64,000 nt of DNA from Streptomyces cyaneus (GCF_004028635.1 NZ_RQJW01000008.1:372001-436000), one strand, 5' to 3'. Shown: positions 32,699-41,354, counted from the first letter of the stretch. Notes: generated from the letters alone by a model not told the origin. Made by a program: numbers and translations.

Positions 32699-33921
32699 CC
32701 TCGCTGCTCTCGCGCGGCCTGCGCAAGGCGCCGGACCGGCCCCGCCTCTCGCCTCTCCTGCGCCTGCTCATCCTCACCCAGCTCGCCTTCAACATCGGCT
32801 TCTTCGCCGTCCTGCCCTTCCTCGCCGAGCACCTGGGACAGGCCGTCGGCATGGCGGGCTGGCTGGTCGGGTTCGTACTGGGGCTGCGGACGTTCAGCCA
32901 GCAGGGGCTGTTCGTGGTGGGCGGGGCGCTGGCCGACCGGTACGGCATCCGGCCGGTCGTACTCACGGGCTGCGTCCTGCGGATCGCCGGGTTCGCGTGG
33001 CTCGGGTACGCGCGGGAGACGTGGGCGGTGATCGGTGCCGTCCTGATCATCGGGTTCGCCGCCGCGCTGTTCTCGCCCGCAGTGGAGTCCGAGGTCGCCC
33101 GGCAGGCGGTGGTGTGGGAGGAGTCCGGCGCCGGCTCCCGCACCCGCGTCCTCGCGCTGCTGACCGTGGCCGGGCAGGCGGGCGCGTTCGTCGGACCGCT
33201 GCTGGGCGCGCTGCTGCTGTCGGTGGACTTCCGTACCGTCTGCCTCGCCGGCGCCGGGATCTTCGTACTCGTCCTCGCCGGGCACGCGTGGCTGCTGCCC
33301 CAGCACATACCCGGGCGCGGAGGCGTCCGGCTCGGCGGAGGCATGGGGAAGCTGCTGCGCAACCGCCGCTTCCTCGCCCTGTGCTGCGCGTACGGCGCCT
33401 ACCTGCTCGCCTACAACCAGCTGTATCTCGCCCTGCCCGACGAGGTGGAGCGCGCCACGGGCTCCCAGGCCGCGCTGGCCTGGCTGTTCGCCCTGTCCTC
33501 GCTGCTGGTGGTGATCGCCCAGCTGCCGGTCACCCGCTGGGTGGGGGAGCGGCTCAGTCTGCGCCGGTCCATGGTGGCCGGACTGCTGCTGATCGGGGCG
33601 GGGTTCGCGGTCGTGGCCGTGGCCCGGCCCGCCGACTGGACCGGTACGGCAGGGCTGTTGCCCGCGGCCGGCTTCGTCGTGCTGCTCACGCTCGGCCAGA
33701 TGCTCGTCGCACCGGTCGCCCGCGCCTGGGTTCCCGACCTCGCCGAGGAGGGGCGACTCGGGCTCTACACCGGCGCGTTGTCGTCGGTCTCCGGCCTGAT
33801 CGTCCTGGTCGGCAGCTCGGCGACGGGTACGCTTTTGGACACGGGCCTCCCGGCGGCGGTGCCCTGGCTGGTGTTGGCGGCCGTACCGGTGGCGGCGATC
33901 GGGTTGCTGCCGCGCCGGTAA
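32695..33921 (+). CDS. MFS transporter (DHA1-like exporter)
   Basis: A 408-aa, 12-TM major facilitator. The loop-2/3 motif reads GGALADRYGIRPV, and the N-terminal half has GFVLGLRTFSQQGLF. It overlaps the permease gene by 4 bp, so it belongs to the GNAT-ABC operon. In metallophore and siderophore systems an importer is often paired with an MFS exporter of the ligand, which would fit here, but no ligand synthase is present in the operon. Confidence 0.85.
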   Translation: MTSLLSRGLRKAPDRPRLSPLLRLLILTQLAFNIGFFAVLPFLAEHLGQAVGMAGWLVGFVLGLRTFSQQGLFVVGGALADRYGIRPVVLTGCVLRIAGFAWLGYARETWAVIGAVLIIGFAAALFSPAVESEVARQAVVWEESGAGSRTRVLALLTVAGQAGAFVGPLLGALLLSVDFRTVCLAGAGIFVLVLAGHAWLLPQHIPGRGGVRLGGGMGKLLRNRRFLALCCAYGAYLLAYNQLYLALPDEVERATGSQAALAWLFALSSLLVVIAQLPVTRWVGERLSLRRSMVAGLLLIGAGFAVVAVARPADWTGTAGLLPAAGFVVLLTLGQMLVAPVARAWVPDLAEEGRLGLYTGALSSVSGLIVLVGSSATGTLLDTGLPAAVPWLVLAAVPVAAIGLLPRR

Positions 33922-33973
33922 CCGACCGGCTGCTGCCGATGCCCTCGCCCCCGCCGCCCCTACCCGTCCCATC

Positions 33974-34021
33974 CCCAGGGGCTCCGCCCCTTCGACCCCG
34001 CCAGGGGGCTCCGCCCCCTGG
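33974..34021 (+). terminator. Double GC-rich hairpin terminator
   Basis: Two adjacent stem-loops, AGGGGC-TCC-GCCCCT (33977-33991) and a 9-bp stem at 34001-34021, follow the MFS gene. The sequence type (GGGGCTCCGCCCC) is a common streptomycete terminator repeat. A further dispersed repeat, CTCAAACGCCGGACGGGCTGA, broken here as CTCAAACGCCGG / ACGGGCTGA, follows near 34050. Confidence 0.75.
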
Positions 34022-34240
34022 ACCCCCGTCGGCCTGAACGGCCTCGTCCTCAAACGCCGGACGGGCTGACATTGCCTGGACCGGCGCCGAAAGGTGGCCG
34101 TCGGGCCCGTGAGGCGAAGCCCCTGTGGGTGGGTGGGGGCCAGGGATGGCTCGGCGTCGAGAGATGACCGCCTCCGCCCGTGATGCCACGCCCCCCTTCG
34201 GCGCGGCCCGCCCCCCAAAGGCCGCGCGGGCCGCCGCAGG

Positions 34241-34521
34241 CATCTCAGGGGCGCGGGGAACTGCGCGATCAGCCCCCACCCACCGAGACGGGCCGCCGCA
34301 GGCATTCTCGCTCAACCGCCGGAGGCACCCGCAGGCATCTCAGGGGCGCGGGGAACTGCGCGATCAGCCCCCACCCACCGAGACGGGCCGCCGCAGGCAT
34401 CCCCGCTCAACCGCCGGAGGCACCCGCAGGCATCTCAGGGGCGCGGGGAACTGCGCGATCAGCCCCTACCCACCGAGACGGGCCGCCGCTGGCATCCCCG
34501 CTCAACCGCCGGAGGCACCCG
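34241..34521. repeat. Three tandem copies of a 95-bp intergenic repeat
   Basis: CATCTCAGGGGCGCGGGGAA recurs at 34241, 34336 and 34431, a period of 95 bp, with a few substitutions between units (TTCTCGCTC versus CCCCGCTC, GCAGGC versus GCTGGC). Each unit contains the widespread streptomycete element GGGGCGCGGGGAACTGCGCG and a GACGGGCCGCCGC segment. The third unit abuts the stop codon of the phosphatidyltransferase gene. The 33.9-34.5 kb gap holds only this array and the terminators. Confidence 0.92.
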
Positions 34522-34522
34522 C

Positions 34523-35287
34523 TCAGGACGCCACCAGCTCCCGCACCTCAGCCACCGGCGCCTGCCGCACACGTGACGGCCGGTTCCGGTACAGCCACAG
34601 GATGTCCCGGCCGAACGACCAGACCAGCGCTGCCAGAGCCGTCGCGGTGACCGCGAGCGTCGCCGCGTAAGGGAAGAAACCGGACGCGGCCATGAGCAGG
34701 AACACGCCCTGCATCGCGGCGACCGTCTTGCGGGCCGTGCTCGGCGGGAGCGGGGCGTTCAGCCAGGGCCAGAGGCGGGCGGCGGCGACGAAGCCGTAGC
34801 GCATGGCGCCGATGAGGAGGACCCAGGGGCCCAGCGACATCGAGACGTACACGCTCAACACCAGGATCAGGAACGCGTCCACCTCCATGTCGAAGCGGGC
34901 GCCCAGGGCTGTCGACGTGCCGGTGCGGCGGGCCACCTTGCCGTCCACGCCGTCGAGGATCAGCGCCACCGCCGTCAGGCCGACGAACAACGTCACCGGC
35001 GGTGAGCTCTCGAAGGAGTCCGCCACCAGAGCCGTGACGCCGCCCACCAGCGTCGCGCGCCCCAGGGTGACCCGGTTCGCCGGGCCGAAGGAGCGCAGCC
35101 TGGACCGGTGCAGGGCCAGCGAGAGCAGCGCCCAGGAGGCGATGGCGAAGACGAGGCCGGTCAGCAAGCCCGCCGGCCCCATACCGATCGCCGAGCCGAG
35201 CAGGGCCAGCAACAGGATCTGCACGCCCGCTCCCACCGCGGTCTCCTGCTGGACCAGCCTTGCTTCGTAAGTGTTGTTCAGGGCCAC
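34523..35287 (-). CDS. CDP-alcohol phosphatidyltransferase
   Basis: A 254-aa polytopic membrane enzyme. The family signature D-x2-D-G-x2-A-R-x8-G-x3-D-x3-D is complete: DGVDGKVARRTGTSTALGARFDMEVD, given here as DGVDGKVARR, then G and the last two Asp at ALGARFDMEVD. It moves a phosphatidyl (or similar) group from a CDP-activated donor to an alcohol; the acceptor is unknown. GTG 35287 has GAGGA 7 nt upstream. It is divergent from the BchC-like dehydrogenase gene. Its presence beside glycosyltransferase, methyltransferase and flippase genes hints that the neighbouring pathway makes a lipid-linked product. Confidence 0.88.
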   Translation of the reverse strand: MALNNTYEARLVQQETAVGAGVQILLLALLGSAIGMGPAGLLTGLVFAIASWALLSLALHRSRLRSFGPANRVTLGRATLVGGVTALVADSFESSPPVTLFVGLTAVALILDGVDGKVARRTGTSTALGARFDMEVDAFLILVLSVYVSMSLGPWVLLIGAMRYGFVAAARLWPWLNAPLPPSTARKTVAAMQGVFLLMAASGFFPYAATLAVTATALAALVWSFGRDILWLYRNRPSRVRQAPVAEVRELVAS

Positions 35288-35395
35288 CGCACATTCCTCC
35301 GGCCAGATGACAGAGTCGATCAAGGCCGCGTACTGTGCGCGACCTGTGCACACCTCGGTACGTGAACAGCTTCCCGATCGTTCAGGAGGATTCCG

Positions 35396-36379
35396 ATGAA
35401 CCGCACCGCACGTGCGTTCTGGCTCAGCTCTCCGGGTGAAGGAGAGATCCGGGAGGTCACACTGCCGGAACGGGGCGAGGACGAAGTGCTGGTGCGGTCG
35501 CTGTACTCCGGAGTCAGCCGGGGCACGGAGACGCTCGTGTTCCGGGGCGGGGTCCCCGAGAGCCAGTACGCGGCCATGCGAGCGCCGTTCCAGGAGGGCG
35601 AGTTCCCCGCCCCCGTGAAGTATGGGTACCTGAGTGTCGGGGTGGTGGAGGAGGGGCCGGACACGCTCGTCGGGCGCACCGTCTTCTGCCTCCATCCGCA
35701 TCAGACGCGGTACGTCGTCCCCGCGAGCGCGGTGACCGTCGTACCGGACACCGTGCCCGCCGCTCGGGCCGTCCTCGCCGGCACCGTGGAGACCGCCGTC
35801 AACGCGCTCTGGGACGCGGCTCCCCTGGTCGGCGACCGGATCGCCGTGGTCGGCGGCGGCATGGTCGGCTGCTCGGTGGCCGCCCTGCTGGCGCGCTTCC
35901 CGGGCGTACGGCTGCAGTTGGTCGACGCCGATCCGGGCCGGGCCGAGGTTGCGGGGGCCCTCGGTGTCGGATTCGCCTCGCCCGAGGACGCGCTCGGTGA
36001 GTGCGATCTCGTCGTCCACGCCAGCGCCACCGAGCAGGGCCTGGCCAGGGCCCTGGAGTTGCTCACCGCCGAGGGCACGGTCCTCGAACTCAGCTGGTAC
36101 GGCGACCGCGAGATCAGCCTGCCGCTCGGCGAGGCCTTCCACTCCCGGCGGCTCGTCATCCGCAGCAGCCAGGTCGGCACCGTCTCCCCGGCCCGCCGCG
36201 CCAGCCGTACGTACGCCGACCGGCTCGCCCTCGCCCTCGACCTGCTCGCCGACCCGGCTCTCGACGCGCTCGTCACCGGGGAGAGCGCCTTCGAGGATCT
36301 GCCCGAGGTCATGCCGAAGCTCACCTCCGGGGAGGTCCCGGCGCTCTGTCATCGCGTCAGGTACGCGGACACGCCCTGA
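35396..36379 (+). CDS. BchC-like medium-chain dehydrogenase/reductase
   Basis: A 327-aa zinc-type alcohol dehydrogenase superfamily protein. The N-terminal catalytic fold includes SGVSRGTETLVFRGGVPESQ, and the nucleotide-binding domain has VVGGGMVGCSVAALLARF. It lacks the four-Cys structural zinc loop and an obvious catalytic-zinc Cys, like the BchC/threonine-dehydrogenase-related clade. ATG 35396 follows AGGAGG. It likely starts the operon that continues, after 150 bp, with the pterin-synthase homologue. The substrate is unknown; a hydroxyl/keto conversion on a sugar or polyol side chain is plausible. Confidence 0.8.
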   Translation: MNRTARAFWLSSPGEGEIREVTLPERGEDEVLVRSLYSGVSRGTETLVFRGGVPESQYAAMRAPFQEGEFPAPVKYGYLSVGVVEEGPDTLVGRTVFCLHPHQTRYVVPASAVTVVPDTVPAARAVLAGTVETAVNALWDAAPLVGDRIAVVGGGMVGCSVAALLARFPGVRLQLVDADPGRAEVAGALGVGFASPEDALGECDLVVHASATEQGLARALELLTAEGTVLELSWYGDREISLPLGEAFHSRRLVIRSSQVGTVSPARRASRTYADRLALALDLLADPALDALVTGESAFEDLPEVMPKLTSGEVPALCHRVRYADTP

Positions 36380-36529
36380 CGGGCTCGTTCAGTCCGGGAC
36401 GACAAGAGCGCCTGACCTGAGAAAAGAGTGAGAGACGGCTGAACAACGGGAAGCCAAGAGCCGTACTACACGGCATCCTCGGCAGCGATGAGCCGGGGAC
36501 TAGGCGTACCGCACCTGGAGGGTCGTCCG

Positions 36530-36928
36530 TTGTTCAGCATCACCGTCCGCGATCACATCATGATCGCCCACAGCTTCCGCGGCGACGTCTTCGGACCCGC
36601 GCAGCGCCTGCATGGAGCGACGTTCCTGGTGGACGCCACGTTCCGGCGCGAGCAGCTGGACGACGACAACATCGTCGTCGACATCGGACTGGCCACGCGG
36701 GAGCTGGGCGCCGTGGTCGGCGAGCTCAACTACCGGAACCTGGACAACGAACCCGACTTCGCCGGGATCAACACCTCCACCGAGTTCCTGGCCAAGGTCA
36801 TCGCCGACCGGCTCGCCGAGCGGATCGAGAAGGGCGCGCTGGGTGAGGGCGCCAAGGGTCTCGCGGGCCTCACCGTCACCCTGCACGAGTCGCATGTCGC
36901 GTGGGCGAGTTATGAGCGTGCGCTGTGA
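36530..36928 (+). CDS. 6-pyruvoyltetrahydropterin synthase homologue lacking catalytic residues
   Basis: A 132-aa T-fold protein of the PTPS/QueD family. TTG 36530 is chosen because GGAGGG lies 7 nt upstream and the fold begins at FSITVRDH; an in-frame ATG at 36488 has no ribosome site. The canonical zinc triad should come from AH... and HGH; here His14 (MIAHSF) and His28 remain, but the third ligand is Ala30 (RLHGATF), and no catalytic Cys precedes it. The S. coelicolor homologue (SCO6650, recalled) was crystallised and found to lack zinc and the catalytic triad while keeping a pterin-like pocket. Its function is unknown. The stop overlaps the next gene as GTGA. Confidence 0.85.
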   Translation: MFSITVRDHIMIAHSFRGDVFGPAQRLHGATFLVDATFRREQLDDDNIVVDIGLATRELGAVVGELNYRNLDNEPDFAGINTSTEFLAKVIADRLAERIEKGALGEGAKGLAGLTVTLHESHVAWASYERAL

Positions 36929-38118
36929 CCGACACGACCATCGACCGGGCGGCGGCCCCGACCCGCCTCGGCTATGTGCCCGTACAGCACTCCGTCCTGA
37001 AGAACGCCGAGATCATCCCCATGTCCCTGCGCTCCGTGCACTTCGTCATGCCGGGCGGCGTCGACGACCCCGTCGCGCCGAGCGGCGGCAACGCCTACGA
37101 CCGGCGCGTGAGTCTGGATCTGCCCGGCTTCGGCTGGCAGGTCCACAAGCACGCGGTGGACGGGAGCTGGCCCAGCCCCGGGGCGGCGGCCCGTGCGGAA
37201 CTCGCCCGTACGCTGCGCGAGTTCCCGGACGGCACGGTCGTCCTCCTCGACGGGCTGGTCGCCTGCGGCGTGCCCGAGATCATCGTTCCGGAGGCGGAGC
37301 GGCTGTGCCTCGCGGTCCTCGTCCACCTGCCGCTCGGCGACGAGACGGGGCTGGACCCGGCCGTCGCCGCGGAGCTGGACGCCCGGGAACGCACCGTGCT
37401 GCGGGCCGTCCCCGCCGTCATCGCCACCAGCGACTGGGCGGTCCGTCGCCTCGTCGCCCACCACGGCCTCGCCCCCGAGCGGGTCCATGTCGCCGCCCCC
37501 GGCGCCGACATCGCGCCCCTCGCGTCCGGCACGGACGGCGTTTCGCGGCTGCTGTGCGTGGCCGCCGTGACGCCGCGCAAGGGACAGCACCGGCTGGTGG
37601 AGGCGCTCGCGGCAGTGACCGACCTGCCGTGGAACTGTGTCTGCGTGGGCGGGCTGAACCAGGATCCCGAGTACGTGGCCGGGCTGCGGTCCCTGATAGC
37701 GAAGCACGGCCTGGAGGACCGGCTGATCCTGGCGGGCCCGCAGTCCGGCGCCGAACTCGACGCCAGCTACAACGCCGCCGACCTCATGGTGCTCACCTCC
37801 TACGCCGAGACATACGGCATGGCGGTGACGGAGGCGCTCGCGCGTGGCATCCCCGTGCTGGCCACGGATGTCGGTGGCCTGCCGGAGGCGGTCGGCCGGG
37901 CCCCCGACGGCGGAGTCCCCGGCATCCTCGTCCCGCCGGAGAACCCCGCCGCGATCGCCGCCGAGCTGCGCGGCTGGTTCGGCGAGGCGGACGTACGACG
38001 CCGACTGAAGGCGGCGGCCCGGGGACGCCGGGCCGCCCTGAACGGCTGGGCCGGCACGGCCCGCAGCCTGGCCGCGGTACTGGGCCGACTGCCGAGTGAA
38101 CCCCGGAGGGCGGCATGA
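36925..38118 (+). CDS. GT4-family glycosyltransferase
   Basis: A 397-aa GT-B retaining glycosyltransferase. The C-terminal nucleotide-sugar domain shows LLCVAAVTPRKGQHRLVEAL and the E-x7-E motif in TSYAETYGMAVTEALARGIP. The N-terminal acceptor domain starts around VHFVMPGGVDDP. GTG 36925 overlaps the pterin-synthase homologue stop, and the 3' end overlaps the methyltransferase as ATGA, so translation is coupled. The donor and acceptor are unknown. A soluble GT inside a GTP-derived pathway suggests that a pyrimidine or pterin-like product, or a lipid, is glycosylated. Confidence 0.88.
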   Translation: MTDTTIDRAAAPTRLGYVPVQHSVLKNAEIIPMSLRSVHFVMPGGVDDPVAPSGGNAYDRRVSLDLPGFGWQVHKHAVDGSWPSPGAAARAELARTLREFPDGTVVLLDGLVACGVPEIIVPEAERLCLAVLVHLPLGDETGLDPAVAAELDARERTVLRAVPAVIATSDWAVRRLVAHHGLAPERVHVAAPGADIAPLASGTDGVSRLLCVAAVTPRKGQHRLVEALAAVTDLPWNCVCVGGLNQDPEYVAGLRSLIAKHGLEDRLILAGPQSGAELDASYNAADLMVLTSYAETYGMAVTEALARGIPVLATDVGGLPEAVGRAPDGGVPGILVPPENPAAIAAELRGWFGEADVRRRLKAAARGRRAALNGWAGTARSLAAVLGRLPSEPRRAA

Positions 38119-39233
38119 GGAAGACGGCAACGACACAGAGCGGGGGGACGATTCCTGCCCAGCCGGGCCCACGGGACGCGACGGATTCGACGCGCCGGGA
38201 GGCCGCGGTGAGTGGTGGATCGTCGTCGGTGGTGGCCGCCGGGGAGTCCGGGCCGCAGAGCGGGATCGTTTCGGCGGAGGGTGACATGAGCGGTGCGTCC
38301 GTATCGGCGGCGGTTGACGCGGACGCCGTGATTCTCGGGGCCGGGCCCAGCTTCCGTCCCGGTGAGCGGGCCACCGTACGGCTGCGGGACGCCGATCCTG
38401 ACGACCCGCCCCGCTACGCCCCCGAGTGGCTGGAGCTGCGCGAAGGCGCCGATGCCGCCGCGCGGGCGCACGACCTGCTCGATCCGCTGCGGATCCGGCT
38501 CGCCAACCTGCCGGGACGGTCCGGAGTGGTCATCCACGACGTGGGCTGCGGCACCGGCTCCATGGGCCGTTGGCTCGCGCCCCACCTCGACGGCTCCCAG
38601 CACTGGGTCCTGCACGACCGCGACCCCTACCTCCTGCACTTCGCCGCCGTGGCCTCCCCCCGCTCCTCCGCCGACGGCAGCCGCGTCACGGTCGAGACGC
38701 GCCGCGGCGACATCGGCCGCCTCACTCCGGACGCCCTCGTCGGCGCCTCGCTGGTGACGGCCTCCGCACTGCTCGACGTCCTCACCCGCGAGGAGGTCGC
38801 CACCCTCGCCGCCGCGTGTGCGGGCGCGGGTTGCCCGGCGCTGCTGACGCTCTCCGTCGCCGGCCGCGTCGAACTGAGCCCGTCCGACCCGCTGGACACG
38901 GAGATCGCCGAGGCGTTCAACGCCCACCAGCGGCGCTCGGGGATGCTGGGCCCGGACGCGGTCACGGCGGCGGCCGAGGCCTTCTCCGAGTACGGCGCGA
39001 CCGTCCAGGTGCACCCGAGCCCCTGGCGTCTCGGCCCCGGCGAGTCGGCGCTCACGGCCCAGTGGCTGCGCGGCTGGGTCGGCGCGGCGGTCGAGCAACG
39101 CCCCGAACTCCGCGAGCGCGCCGACCGCTACCTGCAGGACCGCCTCGCCGCCTGCGAGGCGGGCGAGCTGCACGTCGTGGTCCACCACAGCGACCTACTG
39201 GCGCTGTGCCGACCGACGGGCGGAGCGTCATGA
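38115..39233 (+). CDS. SAM-dependent methyltransferase (class I)
   Basis: A 372-aa Rossmann methyltransferase. The SAM motif I is VIHDVGCGTGSMGRWLAP (near residue 140), followed by an acidic motif II (VLHDRDPYLL). About 75 N-terminal residues are Ser/Gly-rich and probably disordered; a second in-frame ATG at 38286 would remove most of them, so the true start is uncertain. It overlaps both neighbours by 4 bp. The target (C-, N- or O-methylation) cannot be predicted. Confidence 0.83.
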   Translation: MRKTATTQSGGTIPAQPGPRDATDSTRREAAVSGGSSSVVAAGESGPQSGIVSAEGDMSGASVSAAVDADAVILGAGPSFRPGERATVRLRDADPDDPPRYAPEWLELREGADAAARAHDLLDPLRIRLANLPGRSGVVIHDVGCGTGSMGRWLAPHLDGSQHWVLHDRDPYLLHFAAVASPRSSADGSRVTVETRRGDIGRLTPDALVGASLVTASALLDVLTREEVATLAAACAGAGCPALLTLSVAGRVELSPSDPLDTEIAEAFNAHQRRSGMLGPDAVTAAAEAFSEYGATVQVHPSPWRLGPGESALTAQWLRGWVGAAVEQRPELRERADRYLQDRLAACEAGELHVVVHHSDLLALCRPTGGAS

Positions 39234-40681
39234 GCGTGGAGACGGTGGCGAAGGCGCGCGCCGCGCGACGGGGCGCCAAGCCGCGAGGGCCGCGAGAACA
39301 GCGAGAGCAGCGAGTGAAGGCATTGGCCGCGAGCGCGGTCGTCGCCCTCCCCGAGGCGCCCTCCGCCGCCCGACTCACCACCAAGCCCTCGGCACCCTCC
39401 ACGCCCACTCCCAGCCTCACGCCCACCCCCGTCGCCGTAGCCGTCTCCCCCTCCCGCATCGGCGTCATCGTCGCCGAGCCCCGCAAGGAAACCCCGACCC
39501 CGAGCACAGAACGCCCCCGTACGTCGCTGCGCACCCTCCTGTCCCGCCTCAACACCCCCGCCTTCCGCACCCACCTCGGTACGGCCGTCGGCGTCGTCAT
39601 CCTCGCGGTGCTGTTCTGGCGGCTCGGTACCGGCGTCTTCCTCGACGGGCTGCGGCGGATCGACGGGCCGGCACTGGTCGCGGCGCTCGGGATCGGGGCC
39701 GTCACCACCGTGTTCAGCGCGTGGCGTTGGCAGTTGGTGGCCCGAGGGCTGCGGATCCGGCTGCCGCTCGGGCCGGCCGTCGCCGACTACTACCGCGCCC
39801 TGTTCCTCAACGCGGCCCTCCCCGGCGGCATCCTCGGCGATGTGCACCGGGCGGTGCGGCACGGGCAGAGCGCCGGTGACCTGGGGCGCGGTGTCCGCGC
39901 GGTCGTCCTCGAGCGGACGGCCGGCCAGGTCGTCCTCGCGGTCGTCGGCGCCGCCGTACTGCTGACCATGCCGTCGCCGGTGCTGAACGAGGCCCGGGAC
40001 CTCACGCCCGTCCTGCTGTTCGCCGCGGTGGGCGCGCTCGCCGTGGTGGCCGCCGTACGCATGAACCGCGCGCCCTCCCGCCGAGACCGTGCGAACCCCA
40101 CGGCGCTGCGCAGCACGCTCGGTGAGGCGCGGGAAGCCCTGCTGTCCCGCCGCAACGGGCCCGGGGTCGCCGTCTCCTCCGTCGTCGTCCTCGCCGGCCA
40201 CATCGCGATGTTCGTGGTCGCCGCCCGGATCGCCGGCTCCGCCGCCTCCGTGGCCGTCCTGCTGCCGCTCGCCGTCCTCGCCCTGCTCGCCATGGGCCTG
40301 CCCCTGAACGTCGGCGGCTTCGGCCCCCGGGAGGGCGTCACCGCCTGGGCGTTCGGGGCGGCGGGGCTGGGCGCCGAAAGCGGCCTGGCCGTCGCCGTCG
40401 TGTACGGCGTGCTCAGCTTCGTGGCGGCCCTGCCCGGCGCGCTCGTCCTGGTCGCCCGCTGGTACTCCGGCCTGCGCGCCGGCCCCAGGACCGCCGCCGT
40501 CGAGGCGGCCCCGGAACCCGGGCGCTATGCCCTTGCGTCTCCCGTGTCCCGTACGGAATCGTCCGCGGAGGTCAGCAGTGACACATACGCGCCGAAGGAA
40601 TCCGCGAGGCTCTCCAGCAGCCGCTTTCCCTTTTCCGCGGAGCCCAGCGAAGGACGGCCTATGACACCCGAATCGGTATAG
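39230..40681 (+). CDS. Flippase-like membrane protein (lysylphosphatidylglycerol synthase TM / AglD-YbhN family)
   Basis: A 483-aa protein. The first 110 residues are Ala/Pro/Thr-rich and probably cytoplasmic. A membrane domain of about eight helices follows, with family features FSAWRWQLVARGL, LFLNAALPGGILGDVHRA and LNVGGFGPREG. Proteins of this family are proposed to move lipid-linked glycans or alter lipids across the membrane. It overlaps the methyltransferase by ATGA. Its final 52 codons run antisense through the 3' end of the creatininase gene, a 157-bp overlap, so the C-terminal tail is probably non-essential. Confidence 0.82.
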   Translation: MSVETVAKARAARRGAKPRGPREQREQRVKALAASAVVALPEAPSAARLTTKPSAPSTPTPSLTPTPVAVAVSPSRIGVIVAEPRKETPTPSTERPRTSLRTLLSRLNTPAFRTHLGTAVGVVILAVLFWRLGTGVFLDGLRRIDGPALVAALGIGAVTTVFSAWRWQLVARGLRIRLPLGPAVADYYRALFLNAALPGGILGDVHRAVRHGQSAGDLGRGVRAVVLERTAGQVVLAVVGAAVLLTMPSPVLNEARDLTPVLLFAAVGALAVVAAVRMNRAPSRRDRANPTALRSTLGEAREALLSRRNGPGVAVSSVVVLAGHIAMFVVAARIAGSAASVAVLLPLAVLALLAMGLPLNVGGFGPREGVTAWAFGAAGLGAESGLAVAVVYGVLSFVAALPGALVLVARWYSGLRAGPRTAAVEAAPEPGRYALASPVSRTESSAEVSSDTYAPKESARLSSSRFPFSAEPSEGRPMTPESV

Positions 40682-41313
40682 GCGGACATACCGAGGGTCA
40701 GTAGATGCCGGCGGTCGTCCGCCACGAAATCGGAAGTCTCATAACCGGGTCGGATCAATTCGGGATGAGTGTGCAGAAGGATGGAGGTCTCAATTTCCCC
40801 CGCGTGCATGTCGGTGAGCAGCGAGGTCTCCACCCCCGCCCGCTCCCGCGCCGCCTCCCAGTCCTCCGGGGCCGGGAACAGCGCCATCCGCTCGCCCCGC
40901 GCGGAGGACTCCTGAACGACATTGCCCAGTACGTAGTTTCCGCCGTGCCCGTTGACCAGCACCAGGGCGTCCACGCCGGAACGGCGGAGCGAAGCCGCTA
41001 TGTCCCGTATCACCGCATGAAGGGTCACTGAGGAGATGCTGACGGTCCCCGGCCAGGCCGCGTGCTCGTGCGAGCAGGAGATCGTCACCGGTGGCAGGAG
41101 GTGCACCGGGTGCGTGGCGGCTATCTCGCGCGCGACGGCACAGGCCACGAGCGTGTCGGTCGCCAGCGGAAGGAACGGACCGTGCTGCTCGAAGCTTCCG
41201 ACGGGCAGGACCGCGACCTGTCGTGAGACGCCCGCGCCGCGCGTCCGTACGTCTTCGGTGGTGTCCGCCGGCACCAACGAGTGTGCCGTCGGCCGCGTTT
41301 GTGAACCACTCAT
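40525..41313 (-). CDS. Creatininase-family amidohydrolase (MftE/ArfB-like)
   Basis: A 262-aa metal-dependent amidohydrolase. Metal ligands are visible: Glu42 and His44 in GSFEQHGPF, Asp53 in LATDT, His123 in NGHGGN, and Glu173 in DMHAGEIETS. The family includes creatininase, the mycofactocin peptidase MftE, and the archaeal FAPy deformylase ArfB. Because it is divergent, by only 41 bp, from a FAPy-type GTP cyclohydrolase II, a deformylase acting on the formylated pyrimidine is the leading hypothesis. It is transcribed against the rest of the cluster and overlaps the flippase gene tail to tail. Confidence 0.85.
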   Translation of the reverse strand: MSGSQTRPTAHSLVPADTTEDVRTRGAGVSRQVAVLPVGSFEQHGPFLPLATDTLVACAVAREIAATHPVHLLPPVTISCSHEHAAWPGTVSISSVTLHAVIRDIAASLRRSGVDALVLVNGHGGNYVLGNVVQESSARGERMALFPAPEDWEAARERAGVETSLLTDMHAGEIETSILLHTHPELIRPGYETSDFVADDRRHLLTLGMSAYTDSGVIGRPSLGSAEKGKRLLESLADSFGAYVSLLTSADDSVRDTGDARA

Positions 41314-41354
41314 CTTTTCCCGGCCTTTCGTCTCTGCTTAGGAACTGAAGAATC

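Noticed and set aside
32476..34305. Minus-strand 609-codon frame across the MFS gene and repeats
   Set aside because: Low-complexity shadow; no ribosome site or family features.
34241..34521. CRISPR array
   Set aside because: Repeat units are 95 bp with no unique spacers and no cas genes nearby.
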